A stretch of 64,000 nt of DNA from contig NZ_CP122539.1 in the NCBI RefSeq assembly GCF_029853675.1, positions 1,295,001 through 1,359,000 on the forward strand. The letters run 5' to 3'. Positions within the stretch are counted from its first letter, which is position 1; every line of letters begins with the position of its first letter. Of the stretch, positions 9,445-18,009 are shown piece after piece. The DNA is from Tenacibaculum tangerinum. Lineage in GTDB: Bacteria; Bacteroidota; Bacteroidia; Flavobacteriales; Flavobacteriaceae. The notes beneath the pieces are model-generated. The model saw nothing but the letters and a program-made list of their open reading frames with translations, searched no databases and was not told the origin of the DNA. The position numbers and the translations under genes are program-made.

Positions 9445-11547
9445 TTACTGTAAACCTCTTGCTTGTAACATTGGTGTTGCCTCGGGGTCACGTCCTGCAA
9501 ATGTTTTGTACATTGTTGCATAATCCATCGTGTTTCCTTTCGACAATATTTGTTCTCTAAATTTTTGTCCGTTTTCTCGGGTTAGTAATCCGTTATTTTT
9601 AAACCAATTGTAGGCATCGTGACTCAGCATTTCTGTCCATAAATACGAATAGTATCCTGCTGAATATCCTCCGCTAAAAACATGTGCAAAATAAGTAGAA
9701 CGGTATCGTGGCGGAATTTGAGCTACTTTTAAATTCATCTTTTTTAAGGCATCTTCTTCAAAACTTGCTACATCTTCTATTGTTGTGTCTGCAGAAATGG
9801 TATGCCATTGCATGTCTAAATTAGAAGAACATAAGTTTTCTATGATCGAATACCCTTGATTGAAAGTTCCTGCATTTTTAATTTTTTGCAAGAGCGCATC
9901 GGGAATTACTTCTCCTGTTTTATAGTGCAATGCGTAGTTATTCAACACTTCGGGGTGTGTTGCCCAATTTTCGTTGAACTGCGATGGAAATTCTACAAAG
10001 TCTCTTGCGGTACTCGTACCTGAGATTGATGCATATTTTTGATTTCCGAATAAGCCGTGTAGGGCGTGTCCGAATTCATGAAAAGTGGTTTCTACATTGT
10101 CAAAACTAATCAATGCAGGTTCTCCTGCTGTTGGTTTTGGGTAATTGCATACGTTGAAAATAACGGGTTTTTGGTTGCGTAATTTTGATTGTTTTACAAA
10201 CGAACTCATCCATGCGCCTCCACGTTTACTATCTCTTGCAAAAAAGTCTCCATAAAACAAACCTAACTTGCTTCCGTCTTCTTCAAAAATCTCGTATACC
10301 ACAACATCGGGATGATAGGTAGGGATATCGGTACGTTTTTTAAAGGTAATTCCGTACAACTTCGTGGCTGCGTAAAACACTCCTTTTTCCAATACATTTG
10401 TCAATTCAAAATAGGGTTTTACCTCTTCTTCATTTAGGTTGTATTTTGATTTACGTACTTTTTCTGCATAGTGATTCCAATCATAGGGTTCTAAGGTAAA
10501 ATCATTTCCGCTTTTATGAATTTCTTCTTGAATTTCTTTAACTTCTGACGCTGCTTTTGCCAACGACCCAGGTATTAAGTTTTCAAACATTTGAAACACT
10601 TTTTCTGGAGTAGCTGCCATCGTTCCTTGTAAACTCCAGCTCGCATAGTTGTCAAATCCTAAAATTTGTGCTTTTTTCAATCGCAACAATGCCATTTTCT
10701 TCACTAAATCGCTGGTATCATACGCTCCTGCATCTGCCCTGTGGATTGATTTTTCGAACAATGCTTTACGTACGTCTCTATTTTCTAAGGTTTGTAACAA
10801 TGGTTGCTGCGTGGTGTTAATGAGTTGGATTTCATACTTCCCCTCTTTTTCCAATCCTTTTATTTTTTCTTCGGAAAGTCCTTTCAATTGCGCTTTGTCA
10901 GTCACTGTTAACCCTCCCTTTTTACTTGCGTCGAGTAGCTTTTTTCCGAAATCATTTGATAGACTTGCGAGTTCTGCATTGATTTCCTTTAACTCATTTT
11001 TCTTTTCTTCGGAAAGGTTTGCTCCTGCTTTGACAAACTTTTTATAATACTCTTTTACCAAGTGTTTCGATTCTGCATCTACGTCTAATTTATCGAGATT
11101 GTTATACACTGTCTTTATTCTTTCAAACAGTGGTGTATTTAATAAAATAGCGTCATTGTGCTTGGAGAATTTTGGAGCTAGCTCTTTTTGATTTTCTTTG
11201 ATGACATCGTTGGTATGTGCTCCTGCCAATGCGTAAAAAACTGCTGTTACATTGTCTAAGGTTTTGCTACTTTCTTCTAAAGCCAAAATGGTATTTTCGA
11301 AAGTTGCTGCTTCATTGTTTGCGATGATTTTTGCTATTTCTTCATTTTGAACTTCCATCCCTTTTATAATAGCGGGCATAAAATGTTCGTCTTTTATTTT
11401 TGTAAAATCTGGCGCACCATAGTCGATGGTACTTTCAACCAATAACGGATTTTCAGACACGGTTGAAACTGTTTCTTCTTTTGTTTGTTCTGTTTTACAA
11501 GACATAGCCACTACTAATATTGCTATGAGTACTAATTGTTTTTTCAT
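9445..11547 (-). CDS. dcp: M3 family peptidyl-dipeptidase, lipoprotein
   Basis: 700 residues, the size of Dcp/oligopeptidase A-like M3 metallopeptidases. The zinc motif HEFGH with TTF before it lies near residue 488, and the downstream Glu region follows. The N terminus is a lipoprotein signal (VAMSC lipobox), so the enzyme is probably anchored in the envelope and degrades peptides there. Dcp removes C-terminal dipeptides; the exact specificity is inferred from the family. Confidence 0.9.
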   Translation of the reverse strand: MKKQLVLIAILVVAMSCKTEQTKEETVSTVSENPLLVESTIDYGAPDFTKIKDEHFMPAIIKGMEVQNEEIAKIIANNEAATFENTILALEESSKTLDNVTAVFYALAGAHTNDVIKENQKELAPKFSKHNDAILLNTPLFERIKTVYNNLDKLDVDAESKHLVKEYYKKFVKAGANLSEEKKNELKEINAELASLSNDFGKKLLDASKKGGLTVTDKAQLKGLSEEKIKGLEKEGKYEIQLINTTQQPLLQTLENRDVRKALFEKSIHRADAGAYDTSDLVKKMALLRLKKAQILGFDNYASWSLQGTMAATPEKVFQMFENLIPGSLAKAASEVKEIQEEIHKSGNDFTLEPYDWNHYAEKVRKSKYNLNEEEVKPYFELTNVLEKGVFYAATKLYGITFKKRTDIPTYHPDVVVYEIFEEDGSKLGLFYGDFFARDSKRGGAWMSSFVKQSKLRNQKPVIFNVCNYPKPTAGEPALISFDNVETTFHEFGHALHGLFGNQKYASISGTSTARDFVEFPSQFNENWATHPEVLNNYALHYKTGEVIPDALLQKIKNAGTFNQGYSIIENLCSSNLDMQWHTISADTTIEDVASFEEDALKKMNLKVAQIPPRYRSTYFAHVFSGGYSAGYYSYLWTEMLSHDAYNWFKNNGLLTRENGQKFREQILSKGNTMDYATMYKTFAGRDPEATPMLQARGLQ

Positions 11548-11673
11548 CTGTTTTTTTATTGTTTTTAATTGGTCAGATGTAACCTTTGATACTTAAAATA
11601 ATCATTCCACTGAGTATGTAATGATTATTTAAAATATATCGGTTTCATGCGTTTGTTTTTAATATATAAACAA

Positions 11674-11722
11674 AGTGAACGTAGTTGATTGCTAAGATTA
11701 CTTCGTTTCACTCGTAATGACG
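11674..11722. repeat. Partial REP-like sequence
   Basis: Contains AAGATTACTTCGTTTCACT and CTCGTAATGACG, a decayed half of the GTCATTACGAAG...CGCAATGAC unit found in arrays at 29.0 and 45.1 kb. It lies in the spacer between dcp and nadC. Confidence 0.55.
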
Positions 11723-11730
11723 ATTTTTAA

Positions 11731-12591
11731 TTAATCAACTGCTTTTAAGCTTAAATCCATATTGTATACTGAGTGTGTTAAGGCTCCCGACGAGATAAAA
11801 TCTACCCCACATTCGGCATACTTTCGAATCGTTTTCTCGTTAATTCCTCCAGAAGATTCTGTTAAACATTGGTCTCCTATCAAAGCAACTGCTTTGCGGG
11901 TATCTTCGTAATTAAAATTGTCTATTAAAATACGATACACCCCTTCGTTTTGCAAAATCTCTTCAATTTCTTCTAAGCTTCTAGCCTCCACGATAATCTT
12001 AATGTCCAGCCCTTTTTCGGCTAAGTATTTTTTAGTTTTGGTAATGGCTTGGGTAATTCCGCCAGCAAAATCAATATGATTGTCTTTAATCATAACCATA
12101 TCGTATAGGGCAAAGCGGTGGTTTTCGCCTCCGCCAATTTTTACTGCCCATTTTTCTAAAGCACGAATTCCAGGAGTGGTTTTACGGGTGTCTAACACCT
12201 TGGTTTTGGTACCTGCTAACAAATCGGCAAAAGATTTTGTTTTGGTAGCAATGGCGCTCATACGCTGCATGGCATTCAACACTAGGCGTTCTGCCATTAA
12301 AATAGATCGTGATTTTCCTGAAACATAAAACACAATATCGCCATATTTTACTTGTTCTCCATCATTAATCAACGTTTCTACTTCTAAATCTGGGTCTACA
12401 TAAGCAAACACCATTTTCGCAAATTCTACCCCAGCAATTACTCCTTCATCTTTTACCAATAATTTTGCTTTTCCTGTGGCATCGGCAGGAATACATGATA
12501 AGGACGTATGGTCTCCGTCACCAATATCTTCTCTAATGGCGTTGGCTATAATGATGTCTAACTCTTTATTAAATTGTTCTTTTGAAATCAT
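11731..12591 (-). CDS. nadC: Nicotinate-nucleotide pyrophosphorylase (carboxylating)
   Basis: 286 residues. Converts quinolinate and PRPP to nicotinate mononucleotide in NAD synthesis. Visible signatures: EDIGDGDHTS near the N terminus, NAMQRMSAIAT, DTRKTTPGIRALEKWAVKIGGGENHRFALYDMVMIKDNH and the C-terminal ESSGGINEKTI with VDFISSGALTHS. No nadA or nadB is adjacent. Confidence 0.95.
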   Translation of the reverse strand: MISKEQFNKELDIIIANAIREDIGDGDHTSLSCIPADATGKAKLLVKDEGVIAGVEFAKMVFAYVDPDLEVETLINDGEQVKYGDIVFYVSGKSRSILMAERLVLNAMQRMSAIATKTKSFADLLAGTKTKVLDTRKTTPGIRALEKWAVKIGGGENHRFALYDMVMIKDNHIDFAGGITQAITKTKKYLAEKGLDIKIIVEARSLEEIEEILQNEGVYRILIDNFNYEDTRKAVALIGDQCLTESSGGINEKTIRKYAECGVDFISSGALTHSVYNMDLSLKAVD

Positions 12592-13036
12592 AGTATTGAA
12601 TTGTTGACGTAAAAATACAATTATTTTTAGTTCTCTGTTTTATGTTCACTTTTTATTCTGCTGATAGTTGGTATCGTTGTTACCTACTGAGTAACTGAAC
12701 GAAAAGTAAGGGGTTTAACCTCATAACATTCAACCACTAAAATCAAGAATTAGGTCATGTTTATAGAACGAAGCATGAGTGAGGAGACATCTCAATGATA
12801 AGAGTTACTTATGTACATGAGATCCCTCCTCCTTCGTCGTTCGGAATGACACTTTTACAGGGTAAAAACTTAAAATCATGACCAACCTTACAACGCTCTT
12901 TATTAAAATAAGTACTTTCATGAACAACTTCTCTCATATCTTCTTTGTTTTTTATATTTTGCTATCAAAAAACTAACTGAATTTAAAACCTAAAGTTGTA
13001 ACGCATAGCAAATATTCTTACAACTACGATACTACT
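12592..13036. repeat. Spacer with REP-like inverted repeat
   Basis: No gene seen in this 445-bp spacer. An imperfect inverted repeat has arms at 12766-12794 (starting GAACGAAGCATGAG) and 12818-12842 (ending CCTTCGTCGTTC), followed by GGAATGAC. A related sequence lies inside the MITE at 22.5 kb, so this belongs to a dispersed palindromic family. Confidence 0.7.
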
Positions 13037-13624
13037 ATGGCAATAAACTATCCTTTTGGACTTCCATTAAAGCATAATTTTGTAGAGTTTGTGTATTACA
13101 ATGGCTTATTTCTTCCGCATGAAACAGCTAGAATTCTTACTTTATGGGATGAAAATTAAAAAATTAAAGCTACTCTTAGCGGAGCTGACACCTATGATGA
13201 TGAGCTGCGAAAAAGTACTGTGGTGTTTATTGAAAACACTCCAGAAAACGAATGGATTTACAACCGATTAGCTGGTTTGGCGATTCAATGCAACAACGAA
13301 CGGTATGGGTTTGATTTATTGGGTTTTCACAACAATTTGCAATTGGCTAGCTACACGGAAGGAGATTTCTTTGACTGGCATTTGGATTTCGGAGCGGGAG
13401 AAATTTCTGATAGAAAACTCAGCATTTCTATGCAGTTATCGGATTCTGATGACTATGAAGGTGGCGACTTACAGTTTATGATGAATCAAAACATTGTAAC
13501 TGCTCCTAGAGAAAAGGGAACCATTATTGTTTTTCCGTCATTTATGATGCACCGTGTGACGCCCATCACCAAAGGGGTTCGTAAATCTATAGTGGGTTGG
13601 GTTGCGGGGCCTCCTTATAGGTAG
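13037..13624 (+). pseudogene. 2OG-Fe(II) oxygenase (prolyl 4-hydroxylase-like) with in-frame stop
   Basis: From the ATG at 13037 the frame runs 195 codons with one TAA at 13157-13159 (codon 41). Sense on both sides matches a PKHD/prolyl-4-hydroxylase fold: iron ligands DWHLD (His115, Asp117) and His172 in FMMHRV, and the 2-oxoglutarate Arg182. The stop would arise from a Lys AAA by one substitution. If translation restarted at the GTG at 13220, a catalytic fragment of 134 residues would remain. Whether this is a nonsense mutation or a sequence error cannot be told here. Confidence 0.75.
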
Positions 13625-13726
13625 AAATTAGTTCTTAATGCTTAGTTATTAGTTCTTGGGAGTTAGCGGTTGATTTTATAAGATGCTTCTACAGTGTTAC
13701 GGCAGTTGGCTTTGATATAAAGGTCT

Positions 13727-13935
13727 GTGCCGCATTGTTTGCGGAGCATGCCATGATATCAGATACCAGTGCCGTAGTGTCTTCGGAGCACGCCGTGATA
13801 GCTGCGACCCATTTTTGGGATATAAAAATCGTTCCTACTCTAAAAAGTAACTTTTATAACTTAAATAGGGGAGCTTATGGGATTCCGTAAGAATATGTGC
13901 TTATCTTTTTTAGGTTCGTAGGAATCGTATAATTA
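13727..13935. repeat. 42-bp tandem pair and a ~105-bp imperfect palindrome
   Basis: The 480-bp spacer after the oxygenase holds no gene. Two copies of a 42-bp unit beginning GTGCCG and containing CGGAGCA start at 13727 and 13769. Beyond them an imperfect inverted repeat runs from AATCGTTCCTAC (about 13827) to GTAGGAATCG, with inner arms CTAAAAAG / CTTTTTTAG. It resembles a degenerate attC-like hairpin just ahead of the first recognised cassette. Confidence 0.5.
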
Positions 13936-14074
13936 ATAAACAAAAATTCGTTAATAACTTTACTTTTGATAAAGTATTGATTTTAATATATTTGATAACA
14001 TATAAAAATTGCTAAGCTTTATGATATCCCATAATTTTACCGGGATAACAAAACTAAAGTTTGGTATAAAACGA

Positions 14075-14662
14075 GTTGTACCCAATTAAACCCAACAGAA
14101 AACCAATGGAAGAAAAAGAAGAAATTATTGAAAAACTTAATGAAATGCTGATTAAACCTGGAGGAAAACAAGCAGCAAGATTCATTCTTAACTCTTTAGG
14201 AGCAATACCAATTGTTGGTGGAACAATTGCAGCAAGCGGAAATTTATGGAGTGAAAAGGAACAACAGAATTTTAATGAAAAACTGGTTGAGTGGATTGAA
14301 CAATCAAATGTTGATTTGAATAAAATCCTTAAAGTTTTGGAATCAGAATTACGGGAACCAACTAAAGCAAATCTATCACTATTGTTTGGCGAAGCTTTAG
14401 GGTTAGAAATTCCTTTTATGATAAAATCAGGGACAGCTTACGAAGTATCAACAACCCTACATCCTCAAACCTTGGCTGAATTTGAAAAATTTGAATCAAC
14501 TGGTTGGATAACTATTATTTCAAATGGAAATATGACGAATATGGGAGCTGGAAATAGTTTTGGAAATTCAATCGAAGATAAGAAAAGACCAAGAGGAATG
14601 GGGAACGGATTTATAATAAGACTTAATGAATCTTATTATTCCTAAAAATAACTGGGTACAAC
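14075..14662 (+). mobile_element. Gene cassette L1 (integron-like)
   Basis: The segment begins GTTGTACCC (14075-14083) and ends with its exact reverse complement GGGTACAAC (14654-14662). Twelve of 13 bases match if the arms are extended outward. This is what is expected when a circular cassette recombined through an attC site. It carries one gene in the forward direction. The rest of the attC is interrupted 9 nt later by an IS1182-type end. Confidence 0.7.
14106..14645 (+). CDS. Cassette-borne protein of unknown function
   Basis: 179 residues, not recognised. The N terminus is charged, followed by a Gly/Ala hydrophobic stretch (ARFILNSLGAIPIVGGTIAAS) that could be membrane-interacting. The C terminus has a Gly/Asn-rich region. 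The ATG at 14106 is chosen because the upstream in-frame TTG at 14076 lies inside the cassette boundary sequence. The gene is the only one in the segment bounded by GTTGTACCC (14075) and GGGTACAAC (14662). Confidence 0.75.
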   Translation: MEEKEEIIEKLNEMLIKPGGKQAARFILNSLGAIPIVGGTIAASGNLWSEKEQQNFNEKLVEWIEQSNVDLNKILKVLESELREPTKANLSLLFGEALGLEIPFMIKSGTAYEVSTTLHPQTLAEFEKFESTGWITIISNGNMTNMGAGNSFGNSIEDKKRPRGMGNGFIIRLNESYYS

Positions 14663-14671
14663 AACGGTAGC

Positions 14672-14880
14672 TGATGCACAACCCCCAAATTTCAAAAAAC
14701 GGATTTCCTTTTAAAGCTATGTAAGGGTTGTATTTAGAACGAAGCCAAAATTTTTAACTCTGTATTCTGTTCTTTTAGAAAGCTTACAACAAATTATGTG
14801 AAGTACTGGGGTGCACTTTTTTTTGACATCCCACAAAAACAGGACCGTTATAAATTACAATTTACGAAGGTCAAATTCGA
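14672..14880 (-). mobile_element. IS1182-type remnant (left end and transposase 3' end), copy a
   Basis: Starts TGATGCACAACCCCC and is homologous to the left end of the better preserved copy at 17373-17866, including the degraded 3' end of the transposase gene (AGCTATGTAAGG...CGAAGCC). The reading frame is destroyed. The remnant lies exactly 9 nt after R'' of cassette L1. About 96% like copy b by eye, with shared flanking sequence, so the pair arose by duplication. Confidence 0.6.
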
Positions 14881-14912
14881 ACTGTTACCATGAAAAGCAA
14901 CAAAAATGTAAT

Positions 14913-15032
14913 CAATCTATACAACCAAACAAGATTACATTTATCTTTAGACTTTAAAACACCAAATATGGTATGTAAGTTATCAGGGTAAAATCAATCT
15001 TTAACCTGTAGCCATATTTCAGGACCAGACAT
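14913..15032 (+). promoter_or_regulatory. Conserved cassette leader, copy 1
   Basis: One of five copies of a ~120-bp element placed directly upstream of a start codon. It holds a -7-like TATCTTTAG box, then AAACACC, AATATGG and, 45 nt later, CCATATTTCAGGAC; AAATATGG and CCATATTT can pair as an 8-bp stem. I read it as a promoter with a structured 5' leader. The start codon at 15033 follows within a few bases. Confidence 0.6.
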
Positions 15033-15539
15033 ATGAAAAACACATTCGTAATCATATTGACTTTAATCGGGTTTTTAGCATTTGGACAAGAACATAATCT
15101 TGACCGAATTGAAAACGAAGTAAAATCAATAGAATCAGATTCAACTCTGCAGAAAATGGTATTTGACTGGGTTGAACTGACTGGGATTACAACTGATGGT
15201 GGCGGAATTTTAAAAGTCTGGCGGAATGAAAAGCAGATTCGTAAAATTGTGGAGGAAATCGGACTCTCTTACGGTCGAATTAGGACAATAATTTACTTGA
15301 ATAACGGAAACCCAATTAAAATAATAGAAACCGAGGAAAACTTTGGACGCAAAAATGACGAATTGAATTACGAAGAGTTGAGCGAAGTCTATCGAGAAAT
15401 AATTTACGTTTTTGATTGGGAGAATGACAATGCGGAAATAAAGCGGACAGGAAAACGGAATATGAGTGAAGGAAGTTGCTCAATGTATGAATTAGCTGAA
15501 TCTGTTATGGAAAGAGCTGAAAAAGCTATAAAGGAATGA
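15033..15539 (+). CDS. Secreted protein of unknown function, cassette-borne
   Basis: 168 residues with a clear signal peptide (MKNTFVIILTLIGFLAFGQ) and an acidic, soluble mature part containing one central KVWRNEKQIRKIVEE segment. Family not recognised. It follows leader copy 1 and its 3' flank ends in GGTATACAAC (15549-15558), an R''-like sequence, but the matching cassette start is missing, probably replaced by the leader/IS composite. Confidence 0.75.
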   Translation: MKNTFVIILTLIGFLAFGQEHNLDRIENEVKSIESDSTLQKMVFDWVELTGITTDGGGILKVWRNEKQIRKIVEEIGLSYGRIRTIIYLNNGNPIKIIETEENFGRKNDELNYEELSEVYREIIYVFDWENDNAEIKRTGKRNMSEGSCSMYELAESVMERAEKAIKE

Positions 15540-15567
15540 AAAAAAATACGGTATACAACAATGGTAG

Positions 15568-15780
15568 CTGATGCACAACCCCCAAATTTCAAAGAATGGA
15601 ATTCATTTGAAAGCTATGTAAGGTCTTTATTTAGAACGAAGCCAAAATTTTTAACTCCTTATTTTGTTCTTTTAGAAAGCTTAAAACAAAAGAGGCTAAG
15701 TAATAGGGTTCAGTTTTTTTTAACATCCCCAAAAACAGGACAGTTATAAATTATAATTTACGAAGGTCAAATTCGAACTG
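15568..15780 (-). mobile_element. IS1182-type remnant, copy b
   Basis: Begins TGATGCACAACCCCC 9 nt after the R''-like GGTATACAAC. Sequence follows copy a closely through the decayed transposase 3' end and on into the leader element. No coding capacity remains. Confidence 0.6.
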
Positions 15781-15808
15781 TTACCATGAAAAGCAACAAA
15801 AAGTGCTA

Positions 15809-15931
15809 TCAATCTATACAACCAAACAAGATTACATTTATCTTTAGACTTCAAAACACCTAATATGGTATGTGAGTTATCAGGGTAAAATCAATCTTTA
15901 ACATGTAGCCATATTTCAGGACTAGACATTT
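15809..15931 (+). promoter_or_regulatory. Conserved cassette leader, copy 2
   Basis: Nearly identical to copy 1: TATCTTTAG box, AAAACACC, AATATGG / CCATATT stem and CAGGACTAGACATT just before the next gene. The ~370 bp of IS remnant plus leader is repeated as a block between copies 1 and 2. Confidence 0.6.
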
Positions 15932-15942
15932 GAAAAAAGACA

Positions 15943-16419
15943 ATGAAGTACAAGAATTATAAATCAGCAATTCACAATTTCACTCACTCTTTCATTAGCA
16001 TTGACTATATGAAAAGTGGACGACTTCCTGTTAATGTGCTGATTGACTTGTATAACCTCGGACTTGAAACTAAGGCAACATTTGACTTTATAAACAAGAC
16101 AATAAAACACGTCCAAGCCGAATCGATTGAAAGCAGACAATTACTAAATGACTATTCGAGTTGGCTACCTGTACACTTTAAAAATCATAACTGTGACTTA
16201 ACTAAACTGGAGAGTCTTAAAATCACCATTTGGACTGACTTTAAGAACACCTTGCCACATGAACAAAATAAGCAAGATAGAGTTTTCGAAGTATCAGCAT
16301 TTACTATATGGAAAGCGGACGGTAGAAAAGAAGAAATAATTGAGATAAGTCAATCCCAGGTAATACCAAAGAAATTCGTAGGAATAGAAAAGATGCCCAG
16401 AATGACTGAAATGAATTAA
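15943..16419 (+). CDS. Hypothetical cassette-borne protein
   Basis: 158 residues, not recognised, no signal peptide or membrane segment. The N-terminal half is helical (FTHSFISIDYMKSG, LIDLYNLGLETKATFDFINKTI) and the C-terminal half looks like beta-strands with a WKADGRKEE turn. Expressed from leader copy 2 by position. The stop is followed within 10 bases by R'' CCCTACAAC of a compact attC-like site. Confidence 0.7.
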   Translation: MKYKNYKSAIHNFTHSFISIDYMKSGRLPVNVLIDLYNLGLETKATFDFINKTIKHVQAESIESRQLLNDYSSWLPVHFKNHNCDLTKLESLKITIWTDFKNTLPHEQNKQDRVFEVSAFTIWKADGRKEEIIEISQSQVIPKKFVGIEKMPRMTEMN

Positions 16420-16425
16420 AAAAAA

Positions 16426-16491
16426 CGCCCTACAACAACACCTATACGCAATGCCCTTCGGGACACTGCGCATAGCCAAACCGTTACCTGC
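16426..16491 (+). other. attC-like recombination site (compact, ~65 bp)
   Basis: R'' CCCTACAAC (16428-16436), inner arm CTATACGCA, loop with CCCTTCGGG, inner arm TGCGCATAG, spacer CCAAACC, and R' GTTACCTGC (16483-16491). The inner arms pair over 9 bp with one mismatch. Size and layout match a short integron attC. R' belongs to the next cassette, as expected. Confidence 0.7.
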
Positions 16492-17363
16492 AAGCTAAAA
16501 CTGAAAAATGCCCGAAAGATTAATTTCAAATTCTAAAAGTTCAAATCAAAATATTTTGAGAATATACTCGTATGTTAAGAAACATATAGAATCAGAAACT
16601 TGGGAATCAAAGGAAAATATAAAATTACATTCTTTACTAATGGAACTTTCCGAGAATGATTGGAATTCACTTGTCGCTGACTTTTCCAATTGGAGTGAAT
16701 TAGAACAGAACATTGTATCTGATTGTGTCGCTTATGGAATAGATGGTGTATATGAGCTAAAGTACGCTAACGAAAAAAGACTTTTAGCCCAAAAATTATA
16801 TTCCAGAATGCAAAATGGATTTTCACATCCTGAAATCAAAAAATGGAAAAAAAAATATAAAGTACATTCTAAAACTAAAAGCCAAAATCCACGAGTTTTA
16901 TATGTTTATGACATTCTATTGAAAAATGAATACAGAGATAGCGATTATTGGGCATTGGGCGGAGGAAGCCAAGAAATTCAGAATAAGCTAAATAGTTTTT
17001 CCGACAAGGATTGGGAAGACTTAAAACAAGATATCATTAATTGGAGTGATGACGATAGAGATATTTTAATTGAATCAGTGGCATTTGGATTTGACAGAAT
17101 GTTCACCCCTTATTTAAAAAATGAGATGATTTCAAGAGCAGGAAAGTTCCTTTTAGACCTTTTTATTTTAAATATTGGAGACAGAAATGAAATAGTATAT
17201 TTTTCTTTTTTTATCGCTCAATCAGATTTGAACAGCCTACGAGATTTAGAAACATTACGAAAGTGGCTAGAAGCTAATGGATACGAAAATGAGAATTGGC
17301 AGAAATCAGAAATTAACCCGTTGAAGAATGTAGAAGAAGCTATAAAGAAAGCCAGCAGGCAAC
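16483..17363 (+). mobile_element. Gene cassette L4
   Basis: Begins GTTACCTGC (16483-16491) and ends GCAGGCAAC (17355-17363), complementary except for one T/C difference. It carries a single forward gene whose last codons overlap R''. The following attC arm is interrupted 9 nt later by the IS1182-type remnant c. Confidence 0.7.
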
Positions 17364-17371
17364 AACGGTAG
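16508..17371 (+). CDS. Cassette protein with internal duplication, function unknown
   Basis: 287 residues. Residues about 16-98 and 130-214 are two copies of one module; compare LSENDWNSLVADFSNWSE with FSDKDWEDLKQDIINWSD, and VAYGIDGVYE with VAFGFDRMF. Each is helical and acidic, suggesting a HEAT-like or immunity-type repeat; I do not recognise the family. The final codons and TAG stop lie inside the attC arm, so cassette exchange could alter the C terminus. Confidence 0.75.
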   Translation: MPERLISNSKSSNQNILRIYSYVKKHIESETWESKENIKLHSLLMELSENDWNSLVADFSNWSELEQNIVSDCVAYGIDGVYELKYANEKRLLAQKLYSRMQNGFSHPEIKKWKKKYKVHSKTKSQNPRVLYVYDILLKNEYRDSDYWALGGGSQEIQNKLNSFSDKDWEDLKQDIINWSDDDRDILIESVAFGFDRMFTPYLKNEMISRAGKFLLDLFILNIGDRNEIVYFSFFIAQSDLNSLRDLETLRKWLEANGYENENWQKSEINPLKNVEEAIKKASRQQR

Positions 17372-17372
17372 C

Positions 17373-17866
17373 TGATGCACAACCACCAAATTTTAAAAAA
17401 TGGAATTCATTTGAAAGCTATGTAAGGGCTTTATTTAGAACGAAGCCAAAATTTAACTCCTTATTTTGCTTTTTTTCTGAGCTTAAAACGAGATTTATTA
17501 AGTGATATCGTACGTTTTTTAACCAAAACACAAAAGCAACCGCTTTGGCCTCAGTTTTAGTAGGTTTACCCAAGAATTTTAATAGTTTTTTAATGTTATA
17601 AGCCGCCCCTGCCATGAGCATGCACTTATTCGCACCATCAATACCCCTAACATTAACTTTGCGCAAGCCCGCATAGTGTTTTAGGGTTCCAAAATCGGAT
17701 TCTACCGTGCTTTGCCGTTTGGCTTTCATATAACCTCCCTGTAGACTATTTACCCGGGCGATGTTGCGATTGGGTCTGGCAATAGGTGATTTATATACAC
17801 TAATATAACATGAAAAGCCTCTTCCGTATTGTAAAAAAACAAATCGTATATTGGGGTTGTGCAACA
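17373..17866 (-). mobile_element. IS1182-type insertion sequence remnant, both ends present
   Basis: Left end CTGATGCACAACC and right end (reverse complement) CTGTTGCACAACCCC form imperfect terminal inverted repeats around 494 bp. Inside is the C-terminal part of a transposase on the minus strand; the catalytic N-terminal part is deleted. It is inserted in the attC of cassette L4, 9 nt after R''. Family assignment rests on the transposase C terminus. Confidence 0.65.
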
Positions 17867-17873
17867 GGCACAC
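17418..17873 (-). pseudogene. Truncated IS1182-family transposase
   Basis: About 110 residues of recognisable transposase C terminus: QSTVESDFGTLKHYAGLRKV, GIDGANKCMLMAGAAYNIKKLLKF. The N-terminal DDE region is missing and the first ~40 codons are unrelated sequence reading out through the IS end. Not functional. Confidence 0.7.
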
Positions 17874-18009
17874 CGTGTATAATTTATTGCTAGTTCTAGC
17901 CTACTTCTGAAAATCCTAACGGATTTTCAGTTTGGTTTTTATTTGCTAAATTGGGTGCTAACCCAAGCACACACCTACACCCGATATATGGTAGGTAATT
18001 TGAGAAACC
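17867..18009 (+). other. Degenerate attC-like region
   Basis: Contains the stretch TCTAGCCTACTTCTGAAAAT followed by the CCTAACGGATTTTCAG hairpin and TTTGG, shared with attC-like loops at 20.42-20.47 kb and 54.54-54.60 kb. The outer R' side is not clear, so the start of the next cassette cannot be fixed. Confidence 0.5.

Noticed and set aside
14076..14105. TTG start 10 codons upstream of the first cassette gene
   Set aside because: Those codons are the cassette boundary sequence; ATG 14106 fits better.
15404..15749. ORFs of ~62 codons on both strands at the IS1182-type remnant
   Set aside because: They read through remnant DNA and the opposite strand of a better gene; no coding signs.
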